DNA of 64,000 nt, taken from contig NC_073746.1 in the NCBI RefSeq assembly GCF_029784135.1, positions 297,731,614-297,795,613 of the forward strand. Direction: 5' to 3'. The notes under the pieces were generated by a model, which saw nothing but the letters and a program-made list of their open reading frames with translations, made no database searches and was not told where the DNA came from. The stretch's first letter is position 1. Each line of letters opens with the position of its first letter. The DNA comes from Toxorhynchites rutilus septentrionalis (lineage: Eukaryota; Arthropoda; Insecta; Diptera; Culicidae). A program made the position numbers and the translations under genes. Shown one piece after another: positions 1-11,147 of this stretch.

Positions 1-515
1 GAGTGGAATATGTCTGTCCTAACATGATCTTCTAAACTTAGGAACCTGGGAAAATCGTGCAGACACTAGAAGCGAATGAACTTCCCAGTTTCAAGCAAAT
101 TCGAGATTCGAGAAGTATGTACACTTTTGGGATGTAAACTTCAGAGGGAAATGTAAAATAGAATAATCGTTTGATAATTTTTTTTTGTCTTTATTGGAAA
201 GATTTTCAGCCTTAGGCTGGTTCATCAAACGTTTGATAATTCTTCCGTACATATATTTTGTTCTAGTCATCATACCAAACGTGAAAGGTCCGTCATTAAA
301 TTTACTTGTAACGAAGAACAATCAATCACAATAAATGAATTGACTTTACACGGCATTTGTTCATTTTTTTCACTCACAGAGAAAATATATTGAACTCAAT
401 TGAATTTGGAAACTGTTTCATTCAATCAAGAATTTAATCAATACAAACGAATGATTGCTAAGCTAAGGTAGTTCCACGTCAACCTTGCGGTTATATCATA
501 GATATAACCCACTCA
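1..515. repeat. 3' end of a Y-type repeat (second copy at 24.9-25.4 kb)
   Basis: This stretch is almost base-for-base the same as 24913-25432, differing at a few positions. It ends in a CCACGTCAACC block followed by the hairpin GGTTATATCATAGATATAACC split over 489-509. The window therefore opens inside a further copy of the repeat that makes up the 20.5-25.4 kb array. The short minus-strand reading frame at 91-321 lies in this repeat, recurs in the second copy, and has no recognisable domain. Confidence 0.85.
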
Positions 516-1303
516 TTTTTTTGATGCCAAATAATTCTTCTGTAGGAGCATTGTACCACTGCGACCATTAGTTTGATCTATTGTAGTGAATGCCAAATAA
601 TTGCTCAAAACGTCAATATTTACCGTTATCTCGAAAAAAAATTTTTGCGTTCGGTCGTTTTTCCACCTGAAAATTCGATTACCGATACCGAATTGAAGTT
701 AAGTCTGTAGTGGTGATAGAATCGAGGCTCTCACTTTTTATGCGATTTAAGATGTAGATAATGTATTCTATGATCATCATTATATAAGATTTTGACTCGA
801 TTCCACTTTATTTACAACTCAGAATATGGCAAGTTTTACGATTTAATGGGCCCTATTATAGAAATCGAGCCAGTGAGAGTTTTGCTCATTAGGTCTATTT
901 TACTATTATAGATTCCGAGCATGTCGATAGCATCGACCGAGTGATAGTTATTGTTGAAACTGTCAGAATTTTTCGAGTGGTTTGGTTTATTTGTCGCAAA
1001 GTGTCAGAGAATTATGTTGGTTTTTTTTTGCACCCCTGATATTTTCCTTTTTCCTTTGGAAAACATTTGAGAAACGCCTAAATATATACAATTGCAACAC
1101 AGGAAATTAGAGCTCGGTAAGAGATTATCTCGATTTACAAAATACGAAATTTTGCTTGGTGTGATAGTGATTATGATTGTATCGACTTCTCGATTCGATT
1201 TATACAGTAATCGTTCGCTAACTGGGCGAACGTTAACTTGGACCAGCTAAAAAACCGAATTTTGTAAACAATCGACGCCATATTCAAATGGAAGCTTTGC
1301 TAA
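516..1303. other. Gene-free AT-rich stretch with MITE-end fragments
   Basis: No coding signal was seen. At 848-870 the text GGGCCCTATTATAGAAATCG matches the start of the MITE near 52032. The preceding stretch at about 780-845 resembles 27855-27912 and 28205-28270, so it is another fragment of that repeat family. The rest shows nothing recognisable. Confidence 0.5.
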
Positions 1304-1777
1304 TACCATGGACAAACATACAACTGTACTAGCGCTGTACGTGTACAGCGTTGTACAGGTACCACGATAGCATGACACACATACTTTGGTTGTACATTGT
1401 ACCGCATGTCAGACTGACAATCAGAAGTTTGAATTTATTGCATTGTATTTTCACCAATATTTCAATGAAAAAGGTTTTTATTCAGCGTCTAAACTATCGA
1501 ACACAACAAATATGTTTCCAATCTAAGTTATTAACTCAAGAGAAAGTCAATGAAAAGAATGTATACCAAATGTTTTGATTCGTTTTGTTTATGCTACCCA
1601 CCACTAACCGTCTATGGCACTGCGCACAGTACAACTGAAGCCATGTACAGCGGTAAAATAGGTCGGTACAGGTACAGCGATTGTACCGAGTTGCTTGCAT
1701 GGTTCTAGCGCTGTACATGGTGACACATACAATTTTCGAAGTACAACGCAAGTACAGCTGTATGTCTGTCCATGATA
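1304..1777. mobile_element. MITE with roughly 38 bp terminal inverted repeats
   Basis: The left end CCATGGACAAACATACA and the reverse complement of the right end, TCATGGACAGACATACA, match over about 38 bp with scattered mismatches, and both ends are flanked by TA. There is no transposase. The interior is rich in GTACA words. TA flanks fit a Tc1/mariner-mobilised MITE (inference). Confidence 0.7.
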
Positions 1778-2129
1778 TAAGAGGGGCATTCGAATGTAAC
1801 TTGAAATGTCATGAAAATTGACATTATTTTCGCGTGACAAAAACATTGATTACATTACAGGAAAATAATATCCTCAAATTATGTTTCATACCTGTTGTCG
1901 CACTCAATGCGAAACTTCCATTGGAAACCTTTCGTTTATCCATTTTCACGATCAACGCGAATCAAACAATTAAACGTCGATTTAATTTGACTCTTTACAT
2001 GCCGGACCAATTAAAACGCGTATGTCGATTACCGAATGACAATGCGCACCGTCATTTACGACATGATGCACATCAAACACACTTTCGCTTTTTTGTTCTA
2101 TTTGATCGAATCAACTCGATTAATTTTAT

Positions 2130-2237
2130 AAATCATTCAAACATTCAAATACACAATAGTTATTTTTATTATTTTCCAACCACAAAATTAACTAGAAATA
2201 GTTTATATAGCAGAACAACATTTGCCGGGTCAGCTAG
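2130..2237 (+). mobile_element. Helitron 3' terminus
   Basis: The sequence ending in TTTGCCGGGTCAGCTAG at 2237 is nearly the same as the Helitron end at 51601-51635. It ends with the CTAG (CTRR) terminus that is characteristic of Helitron 3' ends. Upstream sequence back to about 1834 has an open frame but no Rep or helicase motif. Its 5' limit is not visible. Confidence 0.65.
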
Positions 2238-2445
2238 CAATAAAATAAAATAATTGTATATTATTAGTATATTTTGTAAACTATCCGGTGGGACAGATCA
2301 ATTCGTGCCCAATATTAATTACATTAGATATAAGATAAATAGTTTAATAGCAATCAGCAGGTTTTTGATTAGTTTACTTGTGATTATATATGTATATATA
2401 TATATATATTTTTGTTTTAATACAACAATACCATATCTGCTTTCG

Positions 2446-4313
2446 CTAAACCAAGCCATCATAAATTCTCCAGTCTCTTATTTCATCCAAATTACTCTCT
2501 TGTTGACTCGAGTCCTGGAAGCGATTCTGGAACAGCATTCCGTCAAAGGGCGGATAGTCGTTCAAGTCTTCTTCATTTAAACCAAGTCCTTTGAATGCAT
2601 TCTGAAGCTCATTATACATGTAAAGGTAGAGAAAGGTAATACGATATGCTCTGCCGTTGAGTTGTAACGGCAGTTGAGCTACGCGGTAGTCATATTTATC
2701 GTTGATTACATCGTACGCCACTTGTAGTAACAAATCCGCTTCAAAATGTTTTAACAAGTGGTTTTCAACGAGGCAATAGAGAGTGACGGCCGTCACCAGG
2801 ATGTTTTGCGGAATCGATTTCAATCGCAGATTGCTCAGCGTATCGGAAACGATCCAGCTGTAGATCCGTAGTTTAATATCTTGCAAATGTTTTCGTTTCC
2901 CTGGTTCTTTCGATAGAAGATCCACCAACGATGGTGGCTCGATACTGTTTGGAAATACTGCACGATGCTGGTGAAGTGAAAAATCAGCATCATGCGAAGG
3001 CTTGATAAGCAATTTAAACTGGCTAAAATCAGTAATTTGACGCTGATTTCGCTTGTGATATAAAATAATCCCTGCCTGGCGCGCCAGAATTGAGACAATC
3101 ATTGGTGGAAACCGCGTGCCAAAATGATCTGCTCGTAAATCGATTTGACTAATCGAGACTTCGTAAGACTTTCCAAGCCAAGCAGTGCATTGAAAAATAC
3201 AGCCTCGTTCCTGCAGAATGGTCAGAATGTTATCTTTCGATAGATCTAAATTACAAGAGCGGTAATTCTAAAATAAGACGTAAAATAAAGTCAAATGAAT
3301 TCGGTACGGTTAAAACGTTAAATGCTCACCGTTTTATAGGTGTTCAAACTATGCTGAAATCGAGCAATTAAATCTCGGTTCACAGCTGCTCTCCCAAAGA
3401 CTCGCGTCAGTAGCTTGCGTAGTTCATCCACACGATGCCAATTGTCTGGATGCTGCCGTATAAAGTGGGCCAAGTTATGAAATTTATCCTTTAGTTTGCC
3501 AAGTTTTGCGTGGAAATGTTGGACTTCGCTGTAAGCAATCGTATGATTGCCGGCTAATGAAGCCAAGAGAGCCATTTGTGGGTAACTGAGTTGCAAAGTC
3601 TCCTGCAAAGCTCGTCGATTGTACTCCAGTGTGCTCATCGTTTGAAAATTGATATCTCTGGAAGACCACAGATGCCATTGACCAGCGAATATCATGTAAT
3701 CAGTATCGTTTGACAAAATTGCCAAAGCGTTTGCATTTGTTGCATACGCCGCTAGCTGCTGATCACATTCCATCTCGTATGAAATTATTAAACGGCCATG
3801 TTTCCTTGCCAGCTGCTTCAGTGGATAGCACCAATGAAAGACGAATATGTCCTCCATAATCAAATCCGGTGTGAAGCATCCTCGATCAATTCGATCATAA
3901 AGCTCCAGCATGCTTTGATACGAATCTTTCTGTCGGTCACACCATCTGCCATACTTAAGTAGCGGTAATGGACCATCGCAAATGAATTCCAATATCGCAC
4001 CACAACTTTTGAGTCGTGTGAAGAATTCATCCATTAGGTTATACGCAACCTTAAGCCGCCCACCGCAAATCTGTCCATCAACATCAACTTGGCACATTGC
4101 TTGTCTCATCGCCATCAAGTCGATAACAATAATCGGCGCTGGAGCTTTCGGATCAGCATCGTAGTATTTACTGTAACCAAAGACATATCGATAAGCTAAA
4201 ACATAAACATAAAAATGGCGATAACATTACCGGATTTCATCTTCGAAGTTTATTTTGAAAAATCCATTCGGAACCACTTTTCGAAGAAATGTCTCCATCG
4301 ATCGAATACCCAT
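2446..4313 (-). CDS. XPG/FEN1-like (PIN-like) protein, FAM120B / PPAR-gamma coactivator-like
   Basis: Three exons on the minus strand: 4313-4231, 4170-3330 and 3267-2446, with introns 4230-4171 (60 bp) and 3329-3268 (62 bp), both GT...AG. Joined length is 1746 nt, 581 residues plus TAG. The start ATG at 4313 gives MGIRSMETFL, the usual XPG-family N terminus, with A at -3. By alignment to FEN1 logic the metal-site acidic residues are D45 (VIDL), D93 (FICDG), E160/E162 (YEMECD), and D183/D185 (NDTDY); the last one, normally Asp in a GxD motif, is His237 (AGNH). The ICGGR segment near residue 62 recalls the FAM120B family. The C-terminal half is helical-looking and unassigned. Family members act as nuclear scaffolds or RNA-binding proteins rather than proven nucleases, so catalysis is doubtful. 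No frameshift or internal stop was found, which is unusual in this window. An ATTAAA poly(A) variant lies just past the stop, at about 2416-2421. Alternative: a divergent Asteroid-type protein. Confidence 0.85.
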
Positions 4314-4560
4314 AGTGAACTCACAAACTTACATTTAGAACTAAATTGAACTTCTCGAAAAACCTATTTTCAAATCGAAGTGTGCCAAATGTTTCTCTTA
4401 TCGAAGTGAAAACAGAGGGAACGGAAACATTTATGTTTGATGTGTAGGTGTTGAAGCTTTCGAGTGGCTTCCTTGCGTATACTGCAGTATAAAGTGCGAT
4501 TCACATACAACATCACGTCACGTTCACGTTCCGTCACGTCACGTTGCGTCAATTATTCTT
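4314..4560 (-). promoter_or_regulatory. Presumed promoter side of the XPG-like gene with repeated ACGTGA words
   Basis: Upstream of the start codon the minus strand carries a cluster of TGACG/ACGTGA words at about 4512-4550, including two TGACGTGA CRE-like sites. A palindrome TATACTGCAGTATA lies around 4478-4491. No clear TATA plus initiator pair was found. The regulatory role is inferred from position and repetition only. Confidence 0.35.
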
Positions 4561-4614
4561 AGGGGATGCGAAAATGTCAATGCTTGTCCATGGGGAGGGA
4601 GTGGAGTGAAGCGA

Positions 4615-5893
4615 ACCTTACACGGTCAATATTATTGACAATATGATGACATTTGAGAGCATAATGACAGCTGAACATAGCCGACGACGCAGAAATCTGG
4701 ATTTTCTGATTTTCGAGCATCAATATCGTGACATTTCATATGGATGGATGATGTTGACGTTTTACCTCACGTAATTCCAGACTGAGTTGCCAGATTTGCA
4801 GGCGTGCATTTCATGCAAGACATTTAATTTTTGTTAGTCTTTTTAGCGATTGCAATTAAATTTGATAAACTTCAGAAATTCTAGGAAGCATAAATGAGCG
4901 TTTGGTTTGGAAAACCGATACTTTTAATAGCAAAATATGGTACTTTTCGCAATACAAATCAAAATATCAAAGTAAACTAACAATGTGACGTTGAGACAAT
5001 GGATGAAACGTAACAGTCTAAGTAACACGTAACACTTTAGTCTATGTTGTGTGTTTCTTAATATTCTGCTATCAAATTTGGAGAATGAGAAGATCTGGGA
5101 AAATCATAGGCGGAAAAAAACGTGCGTGTAGGGTGAATATGATCTATAAATTATATATGAGGGACTCAAAAGAAAAGCGGTGTAAGTGACTTGATCGATT
5201 TTTCCACCATCAACTTTTTCTTTCGTGAATAGCTCAGCTGCAAAAACGTTCCAATTTGAGTTTGCTACAGAACAGATGATTGAGGATCTGGCCAATCGCT
5301 CACATTGTCAAATAAGCTCGGAATATGTTTGGAGCTAAGTTATAACCAAAAGTGGGAGTCGATGAAGAGAAACTCGAACATATTACTTACACCACTATAC
5401 TTCTCAGCCCCTCATATAATCTTATTCATACAATAAAAATATTTGATTGCAGACAATATAACTTGCACATATTTTCGCAAACTAAGAAAACTGGCATCTC
5501 TGAAACTGAAAGGAACAGCCTATACGAAATTGTGTCTGAAATTGATTTTATATTAAAATAATGAGTTTGATAGGAATGTTGAAAAAATTAGAGGAAATAG
5601 GTTAAGTTAGGGGCAGGACTTCTTGCATCAAGTAATAAAATAACGCTAGATAGGAATTTTCATTCAAATCTGAGCAATTTAATATTGCTTTAGAGCCTCC
5701 TAATCTGATGGAGAATAGTTTGGATCCCAAACTCGAATGTCGCCACTAGTCATAGCGGATACTTTCGTACTCCCAGGTTGATGGCGATATTGACCGTGTA
5801 AGGTGGCATTGATTGAGGTTAGATCGGATGTCAAAAGCCTGACTGTCACGATATTGAAGACACTTATTGTCAATCATTTTGATCGTGTAAGGT
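4615..5893. mobile_element. Non-autonomous element with CACCTTACACG ends
   Basis: The left end ACCTTACACGGTCAAT and the reverse complement of the right end, ACCTTACACGATCAAA, are inverted and continue into a shared ATTGACAATA block. A second copy of the end motif sits at 5784-5803, so the right side may be two overlapping ends. The interior holds the MITE at 5151-5420 and no transposase. Confidence 0.55.
5151..5420. mobile_element. MITE (family copy 1) with GGTGTAAGTGA-type inverted ends
   Basis: The left arm (GGTGTAAGTGACTTGATCGA) and right arm (TCGAACATATTACTTACACC) are inverted relatives. The same arms recur at 6988-7212. The two short open frames here are arm sequence, not genes. Confidence 0.6.
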
Positions 5894-6473
5894 GCCCATA
5901 AGACAATGTCCATGTTGACACGTGAAATGAATATTAGTTTTTTTTAACTTGAAATAAATGAAATATGTTTTGCATTTGCAAGAATTTGTAAACCAGCGTG
6001 ATTCGAAACCCTGATTTTTCCGTATTTATCAATAAAAGGGTTTGAGCTGTTCATTCCAAACAAATGTTAATATGGATACAATGGAGTAGAATTCGTGGTT
6101 TTTGAAGATGCGTAAAACGAAATTGCCACGGAAGTAAAAGAGATATCAATTTGGTGCTGAGAACGAATCATAGAGCAGTTTAAGATAAATAATTAGGTTG
6201 ATAATTAAAGTTCATTGTGAATTTTTGGGAGAAAAATAAAGTAAATCTCAAAAAAGTTACTTTATTTTCCGAACAATTTTCCAAGATTTGGCAGATTTGT
6301 TTGTTGCAGAACTTTAAAATATCATAGCCTACTGTAGTAGCATTTTAATATACTTCTCCATCACGCTCTAAAACATTCTCGATAGTCTACCGAGCATCAT
6401 ATATACGAGGCGTTACAATTTAATTCTGGGAATTGCTTAACAAAATATTGGCCTTACAACGATTAATAGTCTT
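5894..6473. other. No gene seen
   Basis: AT-rich sequence without a supported reading frame, RNA gene or repeat ends. A few phrases just upstream at 5655-5680 resemble 51655-51690, so at least part is old repeat. Confidence 0.4.
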
Positions 6474-6794
6474 AGGGTGGGTTTAGACTAGTGATATATT
6501 CATGTGAAGAAATATGATGAGATTTATAGAAATCGCATCAACCGTTTACACTAGCGTGAACTTCTATAATGAATATATTCATATCATAGGTGAATTTATT
6601 CACCTGAAGTAGAATTGCATCCAACTTTAGTGATTTCTCACCAGTGAGAAATTCACAAGCGTTTACATATGCTGAATTTATTCAAGTTATATATACCTCG
6701 AATAAGTGTATCATATTTATTCTCACCCGTTTACACATATTTTCACGTGAATAAATCCATCTATCGCTATAGATCTCCCTAATGTAAACTCGCC
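6474..6794. mobile_element. MITE with GGTGGGTTTA / GGCGAGTTTA ends
   Basis: Left end AGGGTGGGTTTAGACTAG and reverse complement of the right end, GGCGAGTTTACATTAGGG, match imperfectly. The interior has repeated GTTTACA and GTGAATTTATTC words in both orientations. No coding capacity. Confidence 0.55.
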
Positions 6795-6987
6795 ATTACG
6801 CAATTAACCTTGGTAACTGCTTCCTTGATACTCTGAGTTATAGTTGATATTTGGGAACAATAGAAAGTCGCAAGGGCGAGGAGACTATAGGGTGGATAAC
6901 TTCATAGGGATAACTTCATTGGCCGATTGGACGATCAAATCCGCAGCAAGCGAGGTCACAATTGACAGAAGAACTAGATAAAAAACA

Positions 6988-7212
6988 TATGATGTGATCC
7001 AAAAGATAAGGAGTATAAGTGACATGTTCGATTTTTTCTTCATCGACTTTCTCTTTTGGTCACAACTTTGCTGCAAACACATTCCCAACTCATTTGAAAA
7101 TGTGGACGATAAATCAGAACTCCAAATATCGGTTTACATAGCAAAATGAAAAAAAAAAAGAAAATCGATCATGTCACTTACACCACATTCCTTCTGAGCG
7201 CCCCATATCATC
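6988..7212. mobile_element. MITE (family copy 2) with GGTGTAAGTGA-type inverted ends
   Basis: Inverted arms containing GTATAAGTGACATG and CATGTCACTTACACC match the arms of the copy at 5151-5420. Non-coding. Confidence 0.6.
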
Positions 7213-7350
7213 ATTCTTTTCAACATATCATTCACTTTCTTGAATTTCGTTTTTTGTTCTTTTGAATGATAAAAAAACAAAAAATGCAACATGAAAACAA
7301 CTTAAAATGATGTATGGGAATTATATACTTCATATTTTCTAATAAAAAAG

Positions 7351-8960
7351 CCACAGGAGGGTTGTGTCCAAGATACGACCGCATAGTTGACGTAGGATTC
7401 CGTTAGGCTATCTGCTGCATGCTGATTTTGGATATGTTTGAAAAATTACATTGTTAAACTCTTCGATAATGATTTGGGCCCGTTTTGTCTGGTTGTTAGG
7501 TATTGTTTTTTCACTCCACCAGTGTCCATAACCGAGTGATAATGATGGAAGGATGGTGATTAGTCACTAGATGGTGCGTTTCACGTACCAAAGCCGCTCT
7601 CTGTGGGCCTGGACGAGATGGCTTCTGTATTATGTATGGATGAAATAAAGAAAAAATGCTCATCAAAGTAATATAAGATAATTATCATTATCGAACACAA
7701 GTTTTCTCACCAGAAAAAAAGTATTACTTTAGTATAGAGAAAATATATTTGAAATGGAAAAAGTAATTTCATTCACATTTTTTTATTTTCTGAGTGTTTA
7801 TTCAACCCATTTCCTTTTCGCTTTAAACTCAACGGAACACCATGCTACATGCCTCAATGGGAATTTCAATTGGGCTAACAGCACCCAATACGATATGTAG
7901 AGCATATGTGAAATCACTTTTTCAAATATTTCTTAATTTTTCCAATTTTGCTCGTCGCATGAATTTTCCTTGGGAGAAAAAAAAATCATTTCATATTTCA
8001 AGTCATTTTATCACAATAGCTACCATATACAATTTTACTCTTACAGTTGTGCTAAAAGTTTTACAATACATGATCGGTCGTTGATATTAAATTTCACGAA
8101 GCAACCAACATAAAAGTTCCAAATTTAATTTTTATTTATATTCTATCAAGCATAAGTTCTATTCAGCTCATTGAAACATCGTTCTTCAATCAACCCATCG
8201 AAAGATTCTTATTGGAACGAAAAAACACTTGTTCATCGCTCCCAACTTATTCGCCAGCACGTATGCAATCAGCTATGCCCACGCTAGTTACAATGAGCAC
8301 TATCCATTTGTTCGCGTCGTTAGTTAAACTATCGACTACGAGGATATTTACATGTTGATTTCCCCTAGACACCTTGGATTAGAAAGCTCTGTTAGGGAAT
8401 ACATATCGGTGGGAAAAAAGCTCCCCCTACTTTCATGTGTTTGCAATGCCGCATTCCCCCAGGCAGCTTGGTTTTGATGTCTCTGTTAGGTGGTGGAGCG
8501 CTCGTGAGACACGACTCGCGCGACGCTGTGGCTGAACCACAGTTTCTCGTGCTGGTCATGCCGGTTGTGGTAGTTGTGTTGGTGAACAATCATATAGCGC
8601 CGTGGGTTTGACACTGTATGGCTGTACTGGTCGGGTGATTGTGTTAGTAAATAAATATATCGCGCAACTCTGTGTTAATCAGTCATTGTATGCGAGTGGC
8701 ATGTTATTTACACCAAACTGCGACTCAATATGCGCTCCACCACGCTACGTTTGTGGCACGTATGAGTCGTGTTGGTAGTCTCGCGTTCGCTTACGAGCGC
8801 TATACGCTTCTCAATTTGCGTCTAGCCTTAGGGACCTGCCGCATGTGTCGTCAATTTCGACCAATCAGAAGTGGGTGTTTCCGTTAGGATAGGGGTTGAA
8901 ATTTTTTAATTGTTCGATAGTTAGTTTCATGACATATATTATTTTATTCAATGTAAAAAA
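7351..8960 (+). repeat. R-family long repeat, copy A
   Basis: Begins with CACAGGAGGGTTGTGTCC and GTTGACGTAGGATTCCG and runs parallel to 45731-47000 for over 1 kb, including a reversed piece of the 96 bp satellite near 8400-8485. It carries the insertion at 8490-8827. No transposase or reverse transcriptase was seen, so it is non-autonomous. The right end is not sharply defined here. Confidence 0.7.
8490..8827. mobile_element. Insertion with TTAG target duplication, copy 1 (shorter form)
   Basis: TTAG occurs at 8486-8489 and 8828-8831. The paralogous R-family copy at 46857-46875 reads straight through (CTCTGTTAGGGACC) with no insert, giving an empty site. The insert is the reverse complement of most of 55001-55474, but lacks about 130 bp at one end. 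Confidence 0.8.
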
Positions 8961-9437
8961 ATGTTATGGAGTGTCGAAATTGATCAACCGCAAATTTTCT
9001 CTTCTTTCTATCGCGGTGCCTATGACTGCTGGCTCACCATCACGTTTGTTTTGACATAGTTTTCGTTCCATCGACAGAAATATCAGTTCATTCTCGATGT
9101 CAGTGAATGCTCAAGCCGAAAATATCACCTTTCATAGTGTCCCTGTGTGTCCCTGTCATACACCTATAAACTCAGCACTCGAATGTGCCGTTGCCCATCG
9201 ATGTGTGTGCAATAAGCGGCACAAAACTGGGACCGGGGCTAGAAACATACACACGAACACGCTTTCAAACATCTGACGCGGTGTCAGTGAGATGATATTT
9301 CACTGAATGGAATTTTGTTCCCTTCCAGTGTCAGCTGATCGAAGATGCGTATGAATATTTCGGGTGATCATTATCAGTGAGACAGTGAAACGAATGAGTG
9401 TAGGGAATAATGCAAAACCAAATGTTCCACGTAAGCG
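8961..9437. other. No gene seen
   Basis: Mixed sequence with GTGTCCCTGTGTGTCCCTG (a short direct repeat near 9140) and no supported reading frame. Confidence 0.4.
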
Positions 9438-9639
9438 TACACTGGAGGAAAACATTAGTAAGTGCAGTTACCAAATCTTTGGTAGTCGAAACATTGGTAA
9501 AATGTACACATTTTTTGTACATGTTACCAAAACATTGTTAAACTGATGTCAGATGCAATATACATCCCTACCAATGATTCGTACATTTTACTTCATAGCA
9601 TAAATAACCTTGAGTATTTTCATTCCTAGCAACTGTGTG

Positions 9640-10990
9640 TGTGCAATCGCCATTTATCCAGTGGAAGCGAAACGATTCGGAGGTAAACATTTTGCTTTTG
9701 TTATGATTCATTTTAACTAAATATTTTCCTTTTTTCAGCCTTTATTTATATAAAACAATAACAAGGGTTCACGCAGTCGTAAAAACTGCACTAGCTGATG
9801 AACAATATGCGACGGCGGAAGTTCCACAATCTTCGGACGGAGGGAAAGCGATATATGTGTCCCATCTGCAATATAATTTCCTTCGCAAATCACGACTTCA
9901 CGTCCGGTCGCTCAACAACATCAAAAAACCGTGTCCAAGGATAATGGAGAGAGTCAGTTTGTATGGAAAATTTGCTTCAACGCACTTCATTACTGGATCG
10001 GTACCTGCTGCCTTCGCTCGGATATGGAGCGCCACAGCAAGTCGTAACATTCCTAATTTTGGTCGAAGCGCGGAGGACATCATTGGATGCGCAACCGGAT
10101 AATTCGACCGAGGCGGAGGCGTCGGCAATCAGCCAATACGCCAAGGGAAATAGACAAAGGTAAAGATCCGTCAGCGAAGGCGTTCGATAGTGGCAAGAAT
10201 GAAAAAGATTTGGCGCTGGTTTCGAAACCGGTTGATAGTGCTACGAACGTGGCTATTTTAGGTAAATTTCGACTTCCTGTGTAGTTAGATATGTGAAAGA
10301 TGTTTGGAATATTATTAATAACAAAATTTTTCTTACGGCAGATTTGATGTTCCGCTGTCAGTTTCGATTGGGATTTCCAGTGAAAATAGGTAAATGCTTA
10401 TTTATTTTTAAAATGTTTGCCACTTTGTTACGCAATTCGTTCTATTTTGTAAAAATATCGCTATTCTGTGTGGTTATCATATTTGACAACGTATTCGCAT
10501 AAGAGCCCCCGCAGACTGCATACTTTTTATCGGCAGAAAATTTGATCGAGTTGGCATGTTAGTGCAAAAACCGACCCAACTGAATCGGTATAATGTGCGC
10601 ATATGCATATCTCTCCATACTGATTAAGTTGGCCGATCAAGCTACGGCCGTAAAACAGTCTGCAGTCTGCGGGGGCTCTATGAGACACCCGTAACCAGCG
10701 TGAGCCACATCAAGGAAAACGAAGAGCGTGCAACATACATTGTCGAGGATTACTGTTTTGATGTCCCATCCGAGTACGTACTACGTGGTGCCGATTTGAG
10801 GAAGCAGGAAAGGGAAAGGAAAACCTACAGGAAAAGCTTTTTCAATAATTTTATAAAATTAAGAATAGAAAAAAGAATATTAATAAGAATAAAAATATTT
10901 GCAATACAAAATAATTATTTGAAAAATATCGTCATTATCCAACCAATGGAGGGCAAACAAATCAGCCATAACTAAGTTCGAAATTGAGCC
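9640..10990 (+). other. Unrecognised exon-like segments inside the CACTG-ended element
   Basis: I do not recognise the product. Spliceosomal signals are visible: a donor GGAG|GTAAAC near 9682, a branch-like TTAACTAA, a T-rich tract and TTTTTTCAG| near 9739; further donor-like AAAG|GTAAAG near 10159 and TTTTAG|GTAAAT near 10260, an acceptor-like ACGGCAG| near 10341 and donor-like AATAG|GTAAAT near 10389. An open stretch at 10700-10860 encodes a charged peptide (starting near ETPVTSVSHIKENEERAT) that reads like real coding sequence. It could be a captured host gene, or an old transposase of the element. The frame is not continuous as far as I could follow. Confidence 0.35.
10502..10679. mobile_element. 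178 bp MITE with 19 bp perfect inverted ends
   Basis: AGAGCCCCCGCAGACTGCA at the left is exactly inverted at the right. The interior is non-coding and the target duplication is unclear. It interrupts the exon-like sequence of the surrounding element. Confidence 0.8.
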
Positions 10991-11147
10991 AACATTGGAT
11001 TTACAAACTAGTAGTTTTGTTTGACATTTATGCCTACCAATTTTTATTCGTAGGATGTACCAATGATTAGTAGAGTAGAAAATGACTAACGAATTGGTAA
11101 TATTTACCAAAAAATTGGTCATATATACTAATTATTCCTCTCAGTGT

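Larger units (their letters stand above)
9440..11147. mobile_element. 1.7 kb element with CACTG-type ends and TA target duplication
   Basis: Left end CACTGGAGGAAAACATTAGTA and reverse complement of the right end, CACTGAGAGGAATAATTAGTA, are inverted, followed in both by TTACCAA-rich arms about 90 bp long. TA flanks are at 9438-9439 and 11148-11149. The interior holds exon-like sequence and a smaller MITE at 10502-10679. No known transposase domain was recognised. Confidence 0.7.

Noticed and set aside
1834..2253. 139-codon frame as a protein
   Set aside because: It runs through the Helitron 3' terminus and has no helicase or Rep motif.
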